This document shows positions 1 to 9,162 of a stretch of DNA of 32,686 nucleotides, one piece after another. The notes beneath the pieces were generated by a model, which did not search any database, was not told where the DNA came from, and saw only the letters and a list, made by a program, of their open reading frames with translations. The stretch's first letter is position 1; each line of letters begins with the position of its first letter. The position numbers were made by a program, and so were the translations under genes. Source of the DNA: Entamoeba histolytica HM-1:IMSS (Eukaryota; Evosea; Mastigamoebida; Endamoebidae); contig NW_001915002.1 of assembly GCF_000208925.1 (NCBI RefSeq), forward strand, positions 1 to 32,686, given 5' to 3'.

Positions 1-402
1 TATTTACTTTTTTCGTTGCCATTGTTAATTATTGATTTTATTTCATTTGTTATTTATTTGTTATTTTTTATTGTTTATGCACTTATTTATGTTAATTGTA
101 TGATTAATGAATATTTTAATTGTGTGTTTTGATATTCTTCATAAAATATCATTATTATAAAATAAAATATTAAATTATATTTATTTCACTATTGTTTATT
201 TCATTTGATTATTAAATTAGTTTATTTCATTTCATTTATCTTTGTTTATATTTTATTTGGTTATTTCACTCCATTCTTTATTTTATTTCTTCATTTTTTT
301 ATTAAATTAAAAATTGATAAAACTTAAATTATTTGATTTTTCTATTAGTTCTAACAAGTTTATTTCAAATAACCATTTATTGAATTATTATGATTTCTTC
401 AA
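1..402. other. Intergenic AT-rich sequence, left edge
   Basis: This is T-rich sequence with runs such as ttattt and tttcatt. It lies downstream (3') of the minus-strand AIG1 gene that ends at 403. I see no convincing coding frame, RNA gene or extended repeat here. The next gene to the left is outside the window. Confidence 0.6.
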
Positions 403-1275
403 TTACATCACAACACAAAATGATGAACCTTCATTACTTTTGTTTTCTGTTTTATTTCTACTACTAACTTCAATCCATTCTCCATTAATAACTGTTTCAT
501 TTTTCTTTATTTTATTAATTCTTCTGCATTTCTTTATTTCATATGTTATACTAGATTTTGTTTCTTCTATTGTTTTACCTTTTTCTTCTTTTTCTTCATA
601 GTCAAAGTCTTTATATTCACTGACTAATTTATTAATTTCTTCTGTATTAATTAATTTTAATCCTCTTCCCCATTCTATCATTTTCTTGATTGCAACATTT
701 GATCTTTCATTTTTACAATCATCTTCATCTGGTTGTGAATATACAAAATACATTGGAATATCAATGGTTTCATTTGTTCCATTCATTTGTTTTATAAATG
801 AAATTAAGTCTTCTTTGAATTGTTCTTTCTCAATTTTATCTTTTTCTTTTCCAAAGGAGTTAGGACATTTAGTCCATACAATACAAACACGTTTCCAAAT
901 GTCTTTTATTGTGAAAACATCGGAAATAACTTTAACAATGAATTTAAGATTAGCAGAAAATCTTTCTTTATTAATGTCAATTGTTAATATAATTCCTTGT
1001 AATCCATTGTTTTTTATACAATCAACAATATTTTGAATTTGTGTTTTATCAAGTTTATCACTATCATTAAAACCAGGTGTATCAATAACAGTTACATCAC
1101 TTCTATCTCCTTCTCCAGATTTTACAATAGCTTCTTTTGTTTGTGATTTTGTATCATCACTTACTTCAAAAACATTCTTCTGTAAAATGAAATTAACAAG
1201 TGAACTTTTCCCATTTCCTGTTTCTCCAATTAAAAGGAATTTTGTTTGTTTTGGTTTATCTTCTGATACACTCAT
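403..1275 (-). CDS. AIG1/GIMAP-family GTPase with C-terminal CaaX box
   Basis: A 290-aa AIG1-type G protein (the plant AIG1 / animal GIMAP class of septin-like, membrane-associated GTPases). A P-loop GETGNGKSS lies at residues 17-25 (G1), DTPGF at 65-69 (G3), and a VWTKC segment at 133-137 stands where the G4 motif is expected. The last four residues are CVVM (287-290), a good CaaX box with C-terminal Met, which predicts farnesylation and membrane attachment. There is no signal peptide or membrane span. The start is supported by identity of the N-terminus and leader with the second AIG1 gene at 2112-3038. The family is expanded in Entamoeba histolytica and has been linked to adhesion and virulence; the role of this copy is not known. 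Single exon. Confidence 0.93.
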   Translation of the reverse strand: MSVSEDKPKQTKFLLIGETGNGKSSLVNFILQKNVFEVSDDTKSQTKEAIVKSGEGDRSDVTVIDTPGFNDSDKLDKTQIQNIVDCIKNNGLQGIILTIDINKERFSANLKFIVKVISDVFTIKDIWKRVCIVWTKCPNSFGKEKDKIEKEQFKEDLISFIKQMNGTNETIDIPMYFVYSQPDEDDCKNERSNVAIKKMIEWGRGLKLINTEEINKLVSEYKDFDYEEKEEKGKTIEETKSSITYEIKKCRRINKIKKNETVINGEWIEVSSRNKTENKSNEGSSFCVVM

Positions 1276-1310
1276 TGTTTATTTTGTAGTTTCCAATGAT
1301 TTAAATATTA
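1276..1310 (-). promoter_or_regulatory. Core promoter and leader of the first AIG1 gene
   Basis: Reading on the minus strand, TATTTAAA (plus 1300-1307) matches the core of the Entamoeba TATA-like box. It ends 24 nt before the ATG, after which comes the short leader TTGGAAACTACAAAATAAAC. The same leader stands before the second AIG1 gene. Entamoeba leaders are usually only a few to about 20 nt, which fits. Confidence 0.6.
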
Positions 1311-2111
1311 TTTCGGTGTATTTAACAACAATTTTTGTTTTTGTCGAATGATGTTTATTTCATTTTGTTTATTATTTAAAGTTATTACAGAATATTTCTA
1401 ACTCTTTTAATTCCTTTTTTATTGAAATACAACCCCTTTCATGTTATTTGTCTTTTCAAATGATGTTTTTATATTTTCATTTCACTATTGTGTGAAATTA
1501 TATAAATTTGTAGAAATTATTTATAACAGCGTTTTAGTTTAATTTATATTTAAATTTTATTCAAAAATAATGAATAATTCTATTAACACAATAACACAAT
1601 TTATTTTAATTATAATATTCAAATTGGATATAAAAGTATTATTTAAAGTATTGTCAATCAATTCACAATATTTTATGTAAATTAATGATTTAATTTTATT
1701 TATGGAATATAATGTTTATGTAATTAATTATAAGTTATAAATTTGTCACTCTTTTTCATGAAAATGTGTTTATTTAATTTGTCATAACTCTATCTTTTAA
1801 TACTGAATTTATGATTAATTTTCATTAAATAACAACAATTGAAGTATTTTATCAATTATTTTATTATTTCAAAAAAACATATTATTTAATTTCTTCTTTT
1901 TTTCATTATTGTTTGTCTTTAATTTATTCAACATTTTCAATAATTTCAAGATTGTTTTATTCATTATTTTATTCATTATTTCTTTCTGTTTAATTTGAAT
2001 TATATTGGAATTGATAAATTAAATTATTCAATTGTTATTTCAATAAAATCAATTTAATGTTTTAAAAAGTAATAAATTGAATTTAATTAAAATTATTTGT
2101 TTTAAACTTAT
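1311..2111. other. Intergenic AT-rich sequence between the two AIG1 genes
   Basis: About 0.8 kb of A/T-rich sequence with many homopolymer runs. It holds the upstream region of the first AIG1 gene and the 3' flank of the second. I find no third GTPase fragment and no RNA gene. Confidence 0.55.
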
Positions 2112-3038
2112 TTATCTTTTACTAAAACAAAATATAATCGCTCCTATTGCTCCTACTGTTATTATTATTGCTCCTATTGCAATTACTGTTTTTAATGGGT
2201 TGCTTGATTGTTTTTCATTGCTCATAACTTTGACTATTTCCCATTCACCATATTTAATTTCACCATTATTTCCAATTCCTATCTCTCTTCTCATCCATTT
2301 GAATTGTGTTTTGATATATTTACCAGTATTTCCCATTGATTCTGTTTCTTCTTTTACTTCTATAACTGGTGCTTTTTCTAGATTACTTGTATCAATATTA
2401 ATAGGAGTTATTCTTCTTCCCCATTTGATTAATCTTTCTATTTCTTCTTCTGATCTGATATTATCACGTTCTTCATCTGGTTGTGAATCTACATAATACA
2501 TTGGTATATCAATATTCTCTTCTGCTCCTGTAAATATTTCAGTAAGTCTCAGTAATTCTGGAAGAAATTCATTTCTTTTAATTTCTTTTTGGTTTGTTAA
2601 TTGCCTATCTGATATAGAATAATAACATTTATTCCATACAATACAGATATGTTTCAAAAAGTCATGTGATGGAAAGATTTTAGACATTATTTGAATCATT
2701 ATTTTAATGTTATTGGAAATTCTATTTGTATTATAGTTTAGAACAATAACAATTCCATTTATTCCTCCTTGTTCTTTAACAATATCAACTATACCATTCA
2801 AAAAATTTTCATTAAATTCTTTTGATTCTTGAAGACTTGGTGTGTCAATAACAATTAAATCTTTTCTATCTCCTTTTCCATTTTCTCCAACAACATCTCT
2901 TGTTTCTGAAATTGTACTATCACTTACTGTAAAAACATCATTCTTTAAAATGAAATTACCAAGTGAACTTTTACCAGTACCTGTTTCTCCAATTAAAAGG
3001 AATTTTGTTTGTTTTGGTTTATCTTCTGGAACACTCAT
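2112..3038 (-). CDS. AIG1/GIMAP-family GTPase with C-terminal membrane segment
   Basis: A 308-aa paralogue of the GTPase at 403-1275. G1 is GETGTGKSS (residues 17-25). G3 reads DTPS (65-68) instead of DTPG, so the usual glycine is replaced. VWNKC (134-138) occupies the G4 position. Residues about 283-304 form one hydrophobic stretch rich in Ile, Ala and Gly, followed by a short basic end (SKR), so this is probably a tail-anchored protein with the GTPase domain in the cytosol. The first 31 residues differ from the paralogue at only three positions (4, 21 and 27), whereas the rest is much more divergent. Whether the DTPS change affects hydrolysis or switch movement cannot be told from sequence. 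Single exon; start chosen from paralogue conservation. Confidence 0.93.
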   Translation of the reverse strand: MSVPEDKPKQTKFLLIGETGTGKSSLGNFILKNDVFTVSDSTISETRDVVGENGKGDRKDLIVIDTPSLQESKEFNENFLNGIVDIVKEQGGINGIVIVLNYNTNRISNNIKIMIQIMSKIFPSHDFLKHICIVWNKCYYSISDRQLTNQKEIKRNEFLPELLRLTEIFTGAEENIDIPMYYVDSQPDEERDNIRSEEEIERLIKWGRRITPINIDTSNLEKAPVIEVKEETESMGNTGKYIKTQFKWMRREIGIGNNGEIKYGEWEIVKVMSNEKQSSNPLKTVIAIGAIIITVGAIGAIIFCFSKR

Positions 3039-3076
3039 TGTTTATTTTGTAGTTTCCAACGATTTATTTAAATACT
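3039..3076 (-). promoter_or_regulatory. Core promoter and leader of the second AIG1 gene
   Basis: On the minus strand, TATTTAAA (plus 3067-3074) ends 28 nt before the ATG. Next to the ATG is the same TTGGAAACTACAAAATAAAC leader as in the first AIG1 gene. The two boxes and leaders suggest shared basal transcription. Confidence 0.6.
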
Positions 3077-3159
3077 GTGATTAGGTTATTTCACAAAATA
3101 TTTGTTTGTAAATGATGTTTGTTGTTTATTTGATGTAAAAATAAATCTATCGTATTTAA

Positions 3160-3468
3160 AATGATAAAACAAACAGGCAACGAAAAAAAGCAAATAATTG
3201 AAAAAGAAGAGAATGAATGATATAAAAGAATAAAAAGAAAGTAAGAAGTAGAATATGATGAAGAAAGAATAAAAGTAGAAAGGAGAGAATATAAAAAGAA
3301 AGAAGATAAAGTGTAATAAAACAAAAGAGATGATAAAAGAAGAATAGAAAGAAAAAAATAAAGGATGCAAATTTTATTTCAACAAATAAAAAAAGCGCAA
3401 AATTTAATGATGCAAAATTTAATGATGCAAAATATTTAGCAACATATTTTATTGATGCAAAATATTTT
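3160..3468. repeat. Purine-rich repeat copy 1 with short GATGCAAAAT tandem units
   Basis: An A/G-rich plus strand ends in reiterated units of the form gatgcaaaatttaat (3409-3423), followed by partial copies at 3424-3433 and 3454-3468 and a related gatgcaaatttt at 3364-3375. The segment 3220-3243 is identical over 24 nt to 4161-4184 in a second purine block. Both blocks are followed within about 200 nt by aatttaatgatg. This suggests a diverged dispersed repeat, though low complexity makes chance similarity possible. Confidence 0.4.
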
Positions 3469-4089
3469 GAAATAAAAATAATTCATCATTTGATATTATT
3501 ATATTTGATAATAAATTATATTATATATTAAATACATCATATTTCTTTATTATTGATCTTTCTTTTCTTTTTATTATTTCATATATTAAATTATTATTCA
3601 TTCATTTATTATTTATATTTCATTTATTAAATAAAATGAAAATGAAATTGTAAAATATCAATCAATTAAATATTCATGAATAATAATTTATTAATATTTA
3701 ATAATTGAAATAACAAATAATAATGTAACAATAATGATATATTCAATATATTCTTTATTTGATTTGTTCAATATTAGATTATTCTATTTCATTATCATTT
3801 CATTGTCTTCATTATTTTATTTCATTATTTCATATTCATTTATTATTTTTTAAAATCAAATAAACAATAATATTGATATTCATTCATCATATTCATTTAA
3901 TATAATAAATATACACAACATTTCAGAATAAAGAATTAGTAATTAAGAATGAAAATATTGAATTATTTTATAATTTATTCAACATAAATTCAATAAAACA
4001 TATATTTTGATAATACACAAATGAAATAATAAAGAAATATACAATACTCAAGAATTAATAAAAAAGAAATAAAAAGAATAAATGAATAT

Positions 4090-4330
4090 AAAATTGATAA
4101 ATAATAGAAGAAAGAAATAGAAAAACAACGAAAAACAAATAATATAAAAAGAATAAAAATATATAAAAGAATAAAAAGAAAGTAGAAGAAGAATATAAAA
4201 ATAATAAAACACAAAGATGTAATAAAAGAAGAAAAGAAGAAATAAAATTTTATTTTTAATGTAAAAATTAGAAATATTCAATAAAAGTGTCTAATTTAAT
4301 GATGTAAAATAAGTAATATTATTTTATTAA
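4090..4330. repeat. Purine-rich repeat copy 2
   Basis: An A/G-rich block sharing the 24-nt segment at 4161-4184 with 3220-3243. It also has the same order of features to its right: aaaattttatttt, then aatttaatgatgtaaaat near 4290. No coding potential. Likely the same family as the block at 3160-3468. Confidence 0.35.
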
Positions 4331-5464
4331 TGAAAAATATTTTACTCTGTTTTATGTTTATTATTTATATGTATAATTTCATCATGATGTTTATTATATA
4401 TTCAATCATATGTGTTATGTTATTATAACATATAATAAGTAATAAAATATAAATGAAAATGATATGAATATATAACATAGATAGAATATAAAACAAAAGA
4501 ATAATAAGAATAAATGATAAATAAATATAGAAATGATAATCAATGATATAATAATAAAATCAAAATATAAAAGATAAATTTAATATTAATATAAAACAAA
4601 AGAGAATAAATATAAAATGAAAATAGATATAAATGATAATAATATAAAGATGAATAAGATGAATAAACAAATACATCTAATACAACTAAATATAAAAGAA
4701 TAACAATAAGAAAATCTAAAGAATATAAACATAAAAATAATATAAGAATAATATAATAATATATAGATAATAAGAAGATGATAGATAAATAATATAAACA
4801 GAGAAATAAATATATAAAAATACGATAGATAAATAACATATAAATAAAAGAATACAAATAATACAAATAATTTAATATGAATAATCAAATCATTCATTTC
4901 ATTAATATTTCATACAACATGAATAGAAATGAATATAAAATATAAACATAAATATATACAGATTGTATATTTATCATATTTTTTATTTATTTTTATTTTA
5001 GGAGCAAAATATAATAAATGGAATGTTCTATTGATGCAAATTATTTTGCATCTTTTTTCTTTTTTTGTAAATTATTTAGATGCATTTTTCTTGTTAATTT
5101 TCGTACCCTCTTTTATTTATTCTTCATTTCAATCGTTATAGACTTTATTGTTTAGTGTTTATCTTTCGTAATTCATTTTACATTTTTATGCTCTGTTTCA
5201 AATTCATCTGTTTTCAATGTATTTTCATTAAACTTTATTATGGCTGTTATGTGTAAGATGAATAAATTTTCTTTTATTAGTCATGATTTATTTGAATAAT
5301 GACTATGAACATAGTTTTTGATTAATTAAATCATTTCCAATTCTTTCTTTTTATGAATAATTAAATTCTCTAAGTATTATTCATTCTTTCCTAAAAATAT
5401 TACTTTTTATTCTATTCTTTGTTTTGATGTTGTATCATTCAATCCCCATTCTTAATTGTCATTT

Positions 5465-5942
5465 TCAATTAATCAATATTGAATCATTTAATTTCAATTG
5501 AATTATTATGATTCGATTTTGCGTGAAACATTCTGGATATTCTTTTCCACAAAGTGCATTTCTTATTCCTTCATATGAAAATGGAAAATGATAATAATAT
5601 GAATATTTTTTATCATTTTCTTTTCAAAAAATAATATCATCTCATTCCAAGTGCAAACAAACAATCACTTGATTGATTATATAAATAAAACGCATGTTGT
5701 TGCTGTTTAATATCAAATTTCTTCACTCTTTTCATTATTCCATTTGAATTTAATGAAAATACAAATTGTTTTGAATCATATATATCATCGTCAACTTTAT
5801 CAATTTTCTCATTAACATATCCTCCAAATTTATTTCCATTTTCATAATCAATAATAATTATTATATGTTCTTTATTCATTAATTTTTTACAAAATACTGA
5901 TGTATTTTCATTCCAATCATCAGTGTTTGAATCAATTATTAG
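5465..5942 (-). pseudogene. TLDc-domain protein, decayed remnant
   Basis: Minus-strand translation from about 5942 to 5637 gives a recognisable TLDc segment: DSNTDDWNENTSVF, then NKEHIIIIIDYENGNKFGGY, then QFVFSLNSNGI and DCLFALG. It then runs into a stop at 5637-5639. The C-terminal part of the same domain continues in the +1 frame, with FSYEGIRNALCGK and ECFTQNRIIIIQL, ending at a stop at 5465-5467. That frame also holds an in-frame TGA before KENDKKYSYYY. So at least one frameshift and one nonsense change break the gene. A stop (5943-5945) also closes the frame upstream, and I find no start codon or upstream exon. A GTTTGT occurs near the break, but no acceptor I tried restores the frame. 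TLDc proteins are numerous in Entamoeba; the ancestral protein's exact role is unknown. Confidence 0.65.
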
Positions 5943-5945
5943 TTA

Positions 5946-6440
5946 TTCTTTTTTCTGTCAGTTCTTCTTTTTGTTTAATTTACACTACTTCCACTTTAAT
6001 TTAGTTAAATGTTTCTAGTTTCAAAATATGATTGTTTAAATAGTTAAATGCATTTTATTAACACAATAAGTCATGTATTATTTTTCACTTTGACAAATAG
6101 AGTTGATTTTTATTTTTACTATGACAATAAGTATATAATAATATTAATATTTATATATTGTTAGATAATAAATGAGACAATAAAATCAGAATATATTGAA
6201 AATGAAATGAATAAATATACAATATATATAGCATTCAATTGTTAAAATGATTGATAACTAATATGTTAATATATTATAACATAGTATTAGAATAACATTT
6301 TTACTCATAACATAAAATTTTCACTATACTTCGTTATATATAACACAACATAAAAAAAACGAAAAAGACAAATTACGAAAATATCTCAAAAACTCAAACA
6401 TAAAGAGAGAAAAAAAATAAAAAATACAGTAGAACAAATG
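5946..6440. other. Intergenic AT-rich sequence upstream of the PARP gene
   Basis: About 0.5 kb of AT-rich sequence including short near-palindromic ttaatatattataacata elements near 6265. The last 100 bases before the PARP gene are strongly A-rich. No gene or RNA is seen. Confidence 0.5.
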
Positions 6441-6486
6441 AAAAGAAACAAGATTTAAAGGAAGAATGAACTGAAAATAACAATAA
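6441..6486 (+). promoter_or_regulatory. PARP core promoter: TATA-like box and GAAC element
   Basis: gatttaaag at 6452-6460 resembles the Entamoeba TATA-like consensus (GTATTTAAA followed by G or C). AATGAACT at 6465-6472 is a clear GAAC-type element, the third core element described in Entamoeba, lying between TATA box and start as expected. The ATG follows at 6487. Confidence 0.6.
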
Positions 6487-9162
6487 ATGTCAGCTAATCT
6501 ATCATTCCAATTTCAATATTCAAAAACAAGTAGAGGAAAATGTAAGTCATGTGGTGATGTTATTAGCCAAGGAGAAATAAAAGTAGGTAGAGAAACTAAA
6601 TCAAGATTCCATGATGGAATAGAAGTACAATGGAATCATCTTGAATGTATAGAAAATAAATATAATTTTAAAAGTACTCCATTATCAACAATGAAAGGTT
6701 GGGAAAAACTTAGATGGGAAGATATCCTTCATATTAAAACAATCGTTGAAGATGATGTTCCAATTGCAACAGAAAAAATAGAAAAAATTAAAAAAATTAA
6801 TGAAAGATTTTGGAAAGCAAAAGATAAATTAAGTGAAGTACAACCAAAATTATTGAGAGAATTATTATCAGAAAATGGAATTGTTTATGGAGAAAAAATT
6901 GATAATGAAATATTATATGATGCAGCAGCTGATATGTTAGAATTTGGAGTAATGGAAGAATGTCCACAATGTCATGAAAAAAAGTTAGAGAACCATATTA
7001 TTAATATTGTTTGTCGTGGTAATATGACTGAATTTGTTAAATGTGACTTCAAAACAACTGACATTGATTCAATTAAAAGATATAAGGCAAATATAAGTGA
7101 AAAAGTTTCGGGATTAGATAAGAAAAAAATCTTATCTTCTTGGGATTTTCCAGATGATTATCCGACAGAATCATTTTGTGGGTCTAATACGAATGGAAAT
7201 ATAAAAGAAGAAAATAATCTTGAAACAGACAATGAATCAGAAAGTGAAGTACCACCAAAAAAAGAATTATATGGAATGTATATTCTTGTTAAAGGAACAC
7301 CTAAAAACCTTGGAAGTAGTATTGCAGAATGGCAAAAATTAATTATTGATTATGGTGGGAATGTTGTTAAAAATGTAGCAGATGCAACTGTTTGTTTAAG
7401 TACTAATGAAGATATGAAAAATGGGAAAGCAACAGGAATTAGAGATGCAAAAGAAACATTAACATGTTTAACATTAGAATGGATCGATGAATTAACAGAT
7501 AGAAAAGGAGAATTTATGAAATTAAGAAGTAAAGAAGGAGCAGAAAAATTTTTATGTGAAGGATGTGAATGGAAAACAGAAATAGTTAAAAAGAAATATC
7601 ATGCGAAAGAAGGAATTATAAAAGAAACATTTAAACCAACAGCAGATTCAGAAATTATGAGATACAGTCCAAATAATACTCTTGGAAATGGAACAGAAAT
7701 TTATGTTGAAGATGACCCTGTATGTGGATGGACAGCATATAATGTAGTATTAAGTAAAACTGATTTAGATACAGGAGCTAATTCAGTGTATAGAATGCAA
7801 ATAGTTAAAAAAGGAAAACAATATCAAATGATGTTTGAATGGGGAAGAATTGGAGGAACATTACATAATACATTTAGAAATGGAAGTCTTAGTAATATTT
7901 TATCAGAATGGATAAAAAAATTTAAAGAATGTACAGGAAATGAATGGGAAAATAGACTTCAATTTAAAAAAGTTGGAGGAAAATACTTTATGCAAGCACT
8001 TGATACAGGAAAAGATGAAGCAGAAAGAAAAAAATTAATAAATGAAGAAACAAAAAAGAAGATGGAAGAAAAGAGACAACAATTAAAAGAGAAAGCAAAA
8101 GAGAATTATTTAGACCCAAGAGTATCTGATTTAATTAAAATGATATTTGATACGGATATGATGAAAAATACACTTCAAAATGCAGGATTAAATCTTAGTA
8201 ATATGCCACTTGGAAAAATTAAAATTGAACAAATGAAAGAAGCTATGAGAGTATTATCCAAATTATCAGACATATTAAGTAAAGATAGTGAAATGACAGA
8301 AAAACAAAAAGAAGTTCAAATTAAAGATTTAACAGCAAAATACTATACATTTGTTCCACATGTGATTAATGGAAATATTATTCCAATGATTGATAATGAT
8401 GAAAAAATAAATAAAGAATTAAAATTAGTAGAAACTATGTGTGATGTTGGAGAAGCAATGAAATTAATTGAAGAAGATGAAGGAATGGATTTAGATGAAA
8501 TGACTCAAATTTATTCACACTATAAAAGTTTAAATACTAAAATTACTGCTTTAGACAAAGATTCTGAAAGATATAAATTACTTGAAGAATATTTCACTAA
8601 TAACCAAGAAACTAATTCATGGAGAAAAACAACTAAATTGGTTGATATTTTTGAAATAGAAAGAGAAGGAGAAAGGGCTAGGTATCAACCTCATGCAGAT
8701 GATCCAAATAGACAATTATTATATCATGGAAGTAGATTAACAAATTTTGTTGGTATTTTATCTACTGGATTAAGAATTGCACCACCAGAAGCACCTTGTA
8801 ATGGATATAGATATGGTAAAGGTCTTTATTTTGCAAATTGTGCAAGTAAGTCAGTAAGTTATTGTACATACAATGGAGAGAATAGAGGTTGTATTTTATT
8901 CTGTGAAGTTGCACTTGGTAAACAATGGGAAACTCCTAAAGATAAATACATGGAAAAACCTCAACCAGGAACAGATTCTACTTATGCTCTTGGTATGGTT
9001 GAACCAGATCCAAAAGATACTATTACTTTAGAAGATGGTGTTAAAGTTGCTAAAGGTAAAATTATTTCTACTGAATTAAAAACATGGAACAGTCATTCTG
9101 AATTGGTTGTGTATGATGTTGCACGAGTGAATATACGATATTTAGCAATTTTCCAGTTATAA
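6487..9162 (+). CDS. Poly(ADP-ribose) polymerase, PARP1-like
   Basis: An 891-aa nuclear enzyme that should transfer ADP-ribose from NAD+ onto proteins at DNA breaks. Domains in order: a PARP-type zinc finger at about 6-60 with ligands C19, C22, H51 and C54; a PADR1/third zinc domain at about 110-190 with C159, C162, C176 and C186; a BRCT domain at about 261-350; a WGR domain at about 400-500 (EWGRIGG at 451-457); a helical regulatory domain at about 545-680; and the ART catalytic domain at about 705-891. The full H-Y-E triad is visible: H747 in LYHGSR, Y781 in GKGLYF, and E872 in HSELVVYD. The glutamate predicts chain elongation, not just mono-ADP-ribosylation. Compared with human PARP1 (about 1014 aa) it has one N-terminal zinc finger instead of two. 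Single exon; the start follows a good promoter. Confidence 0.97.
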   Translation: MSANLSFQFQYSKTSRGKCKSCGDVISQGEIKVGRETKSRFHDGIEVQWNHLECIENKYNFKSTPLSTMKGWEKLRWEDILHIKTIVEDDVPIATEKIEKIKKINERFWKAKDKLSEVQPKLLRELLSENGIVYGEKIDNEILYDAAADMLEFGVMEECPQCHEKKLENHIINIVCRGNMTEFVKCDFKTTDIDSIKRYKANISEKVSGLDKKKILSSWDFPDDYPTESFCGSNTNGNIKEENNLETDNESESEVPPKKELYGMYILVKGTPKNLGSSIAEWQKLIIDYGGNVVKNVADATVCLSTNEDMKNGKATGIRDAKETLTCLTLEWIDELTDRKGEFMKLRSKEGAEKFLCEGCEWKTEIVKKKYHAKEGIIKETFKPTADSEIMRYSPNNTLGNGTEIYVEDDPVCGWTAYNVVLSKTDLDTGANSVYRMQIVKKGKQYQMMFEWGRIGGTLHNTFRNGSLSNILSEWIKKFKECTGNEWENRLQFKKVGGKYFMQALDTGKDEAERKKLINEETKKKMEEKRQQLKEKAKENYLDPRVSDLIKMIFDTDMMKNTLQNAGLNLSNMPLGKIKIEQMKEAMRVLSKLSDILSKDSEMTEKQKEVQIKDLTAKYYTFVPHVINGNIIPMIDNDEKINKELKLVETMCDVGEAMKLIEEDEGMDLDEMTQIYSHYKSLNTKITALDKDSERYKLLEEYFTNNQETNSWRKTTKLVDIFEIEREGERARYQPHADDPNRQLLYHGSRLTNFVGILSTGLRIAPPEAPCNGYRYGKGLYFANCASKSVSYCTYNGENRGCILFCEVALGKQWETPKDKYMEKPQPGTDSTYALGMVEPDPKDTITLEDGVKVAKGKIISTELKTWNSHSELVVYDVARVNIRYLAIFQL

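Larger units (their letters stand above)
3077..5464. other. Gene-free low-complexity region
   Basis: About 2.4 kb with no convincing gene. It alternates between plus-strand purine-rich (A/G) blocks, roughly 3160-3365, 4020-4245 and 4440-4870, and T-rich blocks of ttcatt/ttattt type, roughly 3490-3900 and 4990-5480. Open frames here translate to Phe/Tyr/Ile/Leu/Ser-rich strings that follow directly from the composition, so I do not call them genes. Two of the purine blocks share a 24-bp identity and similar right borders (see the repeat entries). Confidence 0.6.

Noticed and set aside
3361..3470. CRISPR-like array from the repeated gatgcaaaat words
   Set aside because: Units are adjacent or overlapping, too short and imperfect, with no spacers; this is a eukaryotic nuclear sequence.
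3086..4897. Several minus-strand frames of 74-108 codons rich in Phe, Tyr, Ile and Leu, looking like membrane peptides
   Set aside because: They overlap each other in different frames and simply translate the purine-rich plus strand; no start context, motif or homology.
4929..5141. A 70-codon plus-strand frame with hydrophobic stretches
   Set aside because: Composition-driven, no promoter elements, no recognisable family.
5637..5879. An intact 80-aa gene
   Set aside because: The TLDc domain clearly starts upstream of this Met and continues after the stop in another frame, so it is part of a pseudogene.
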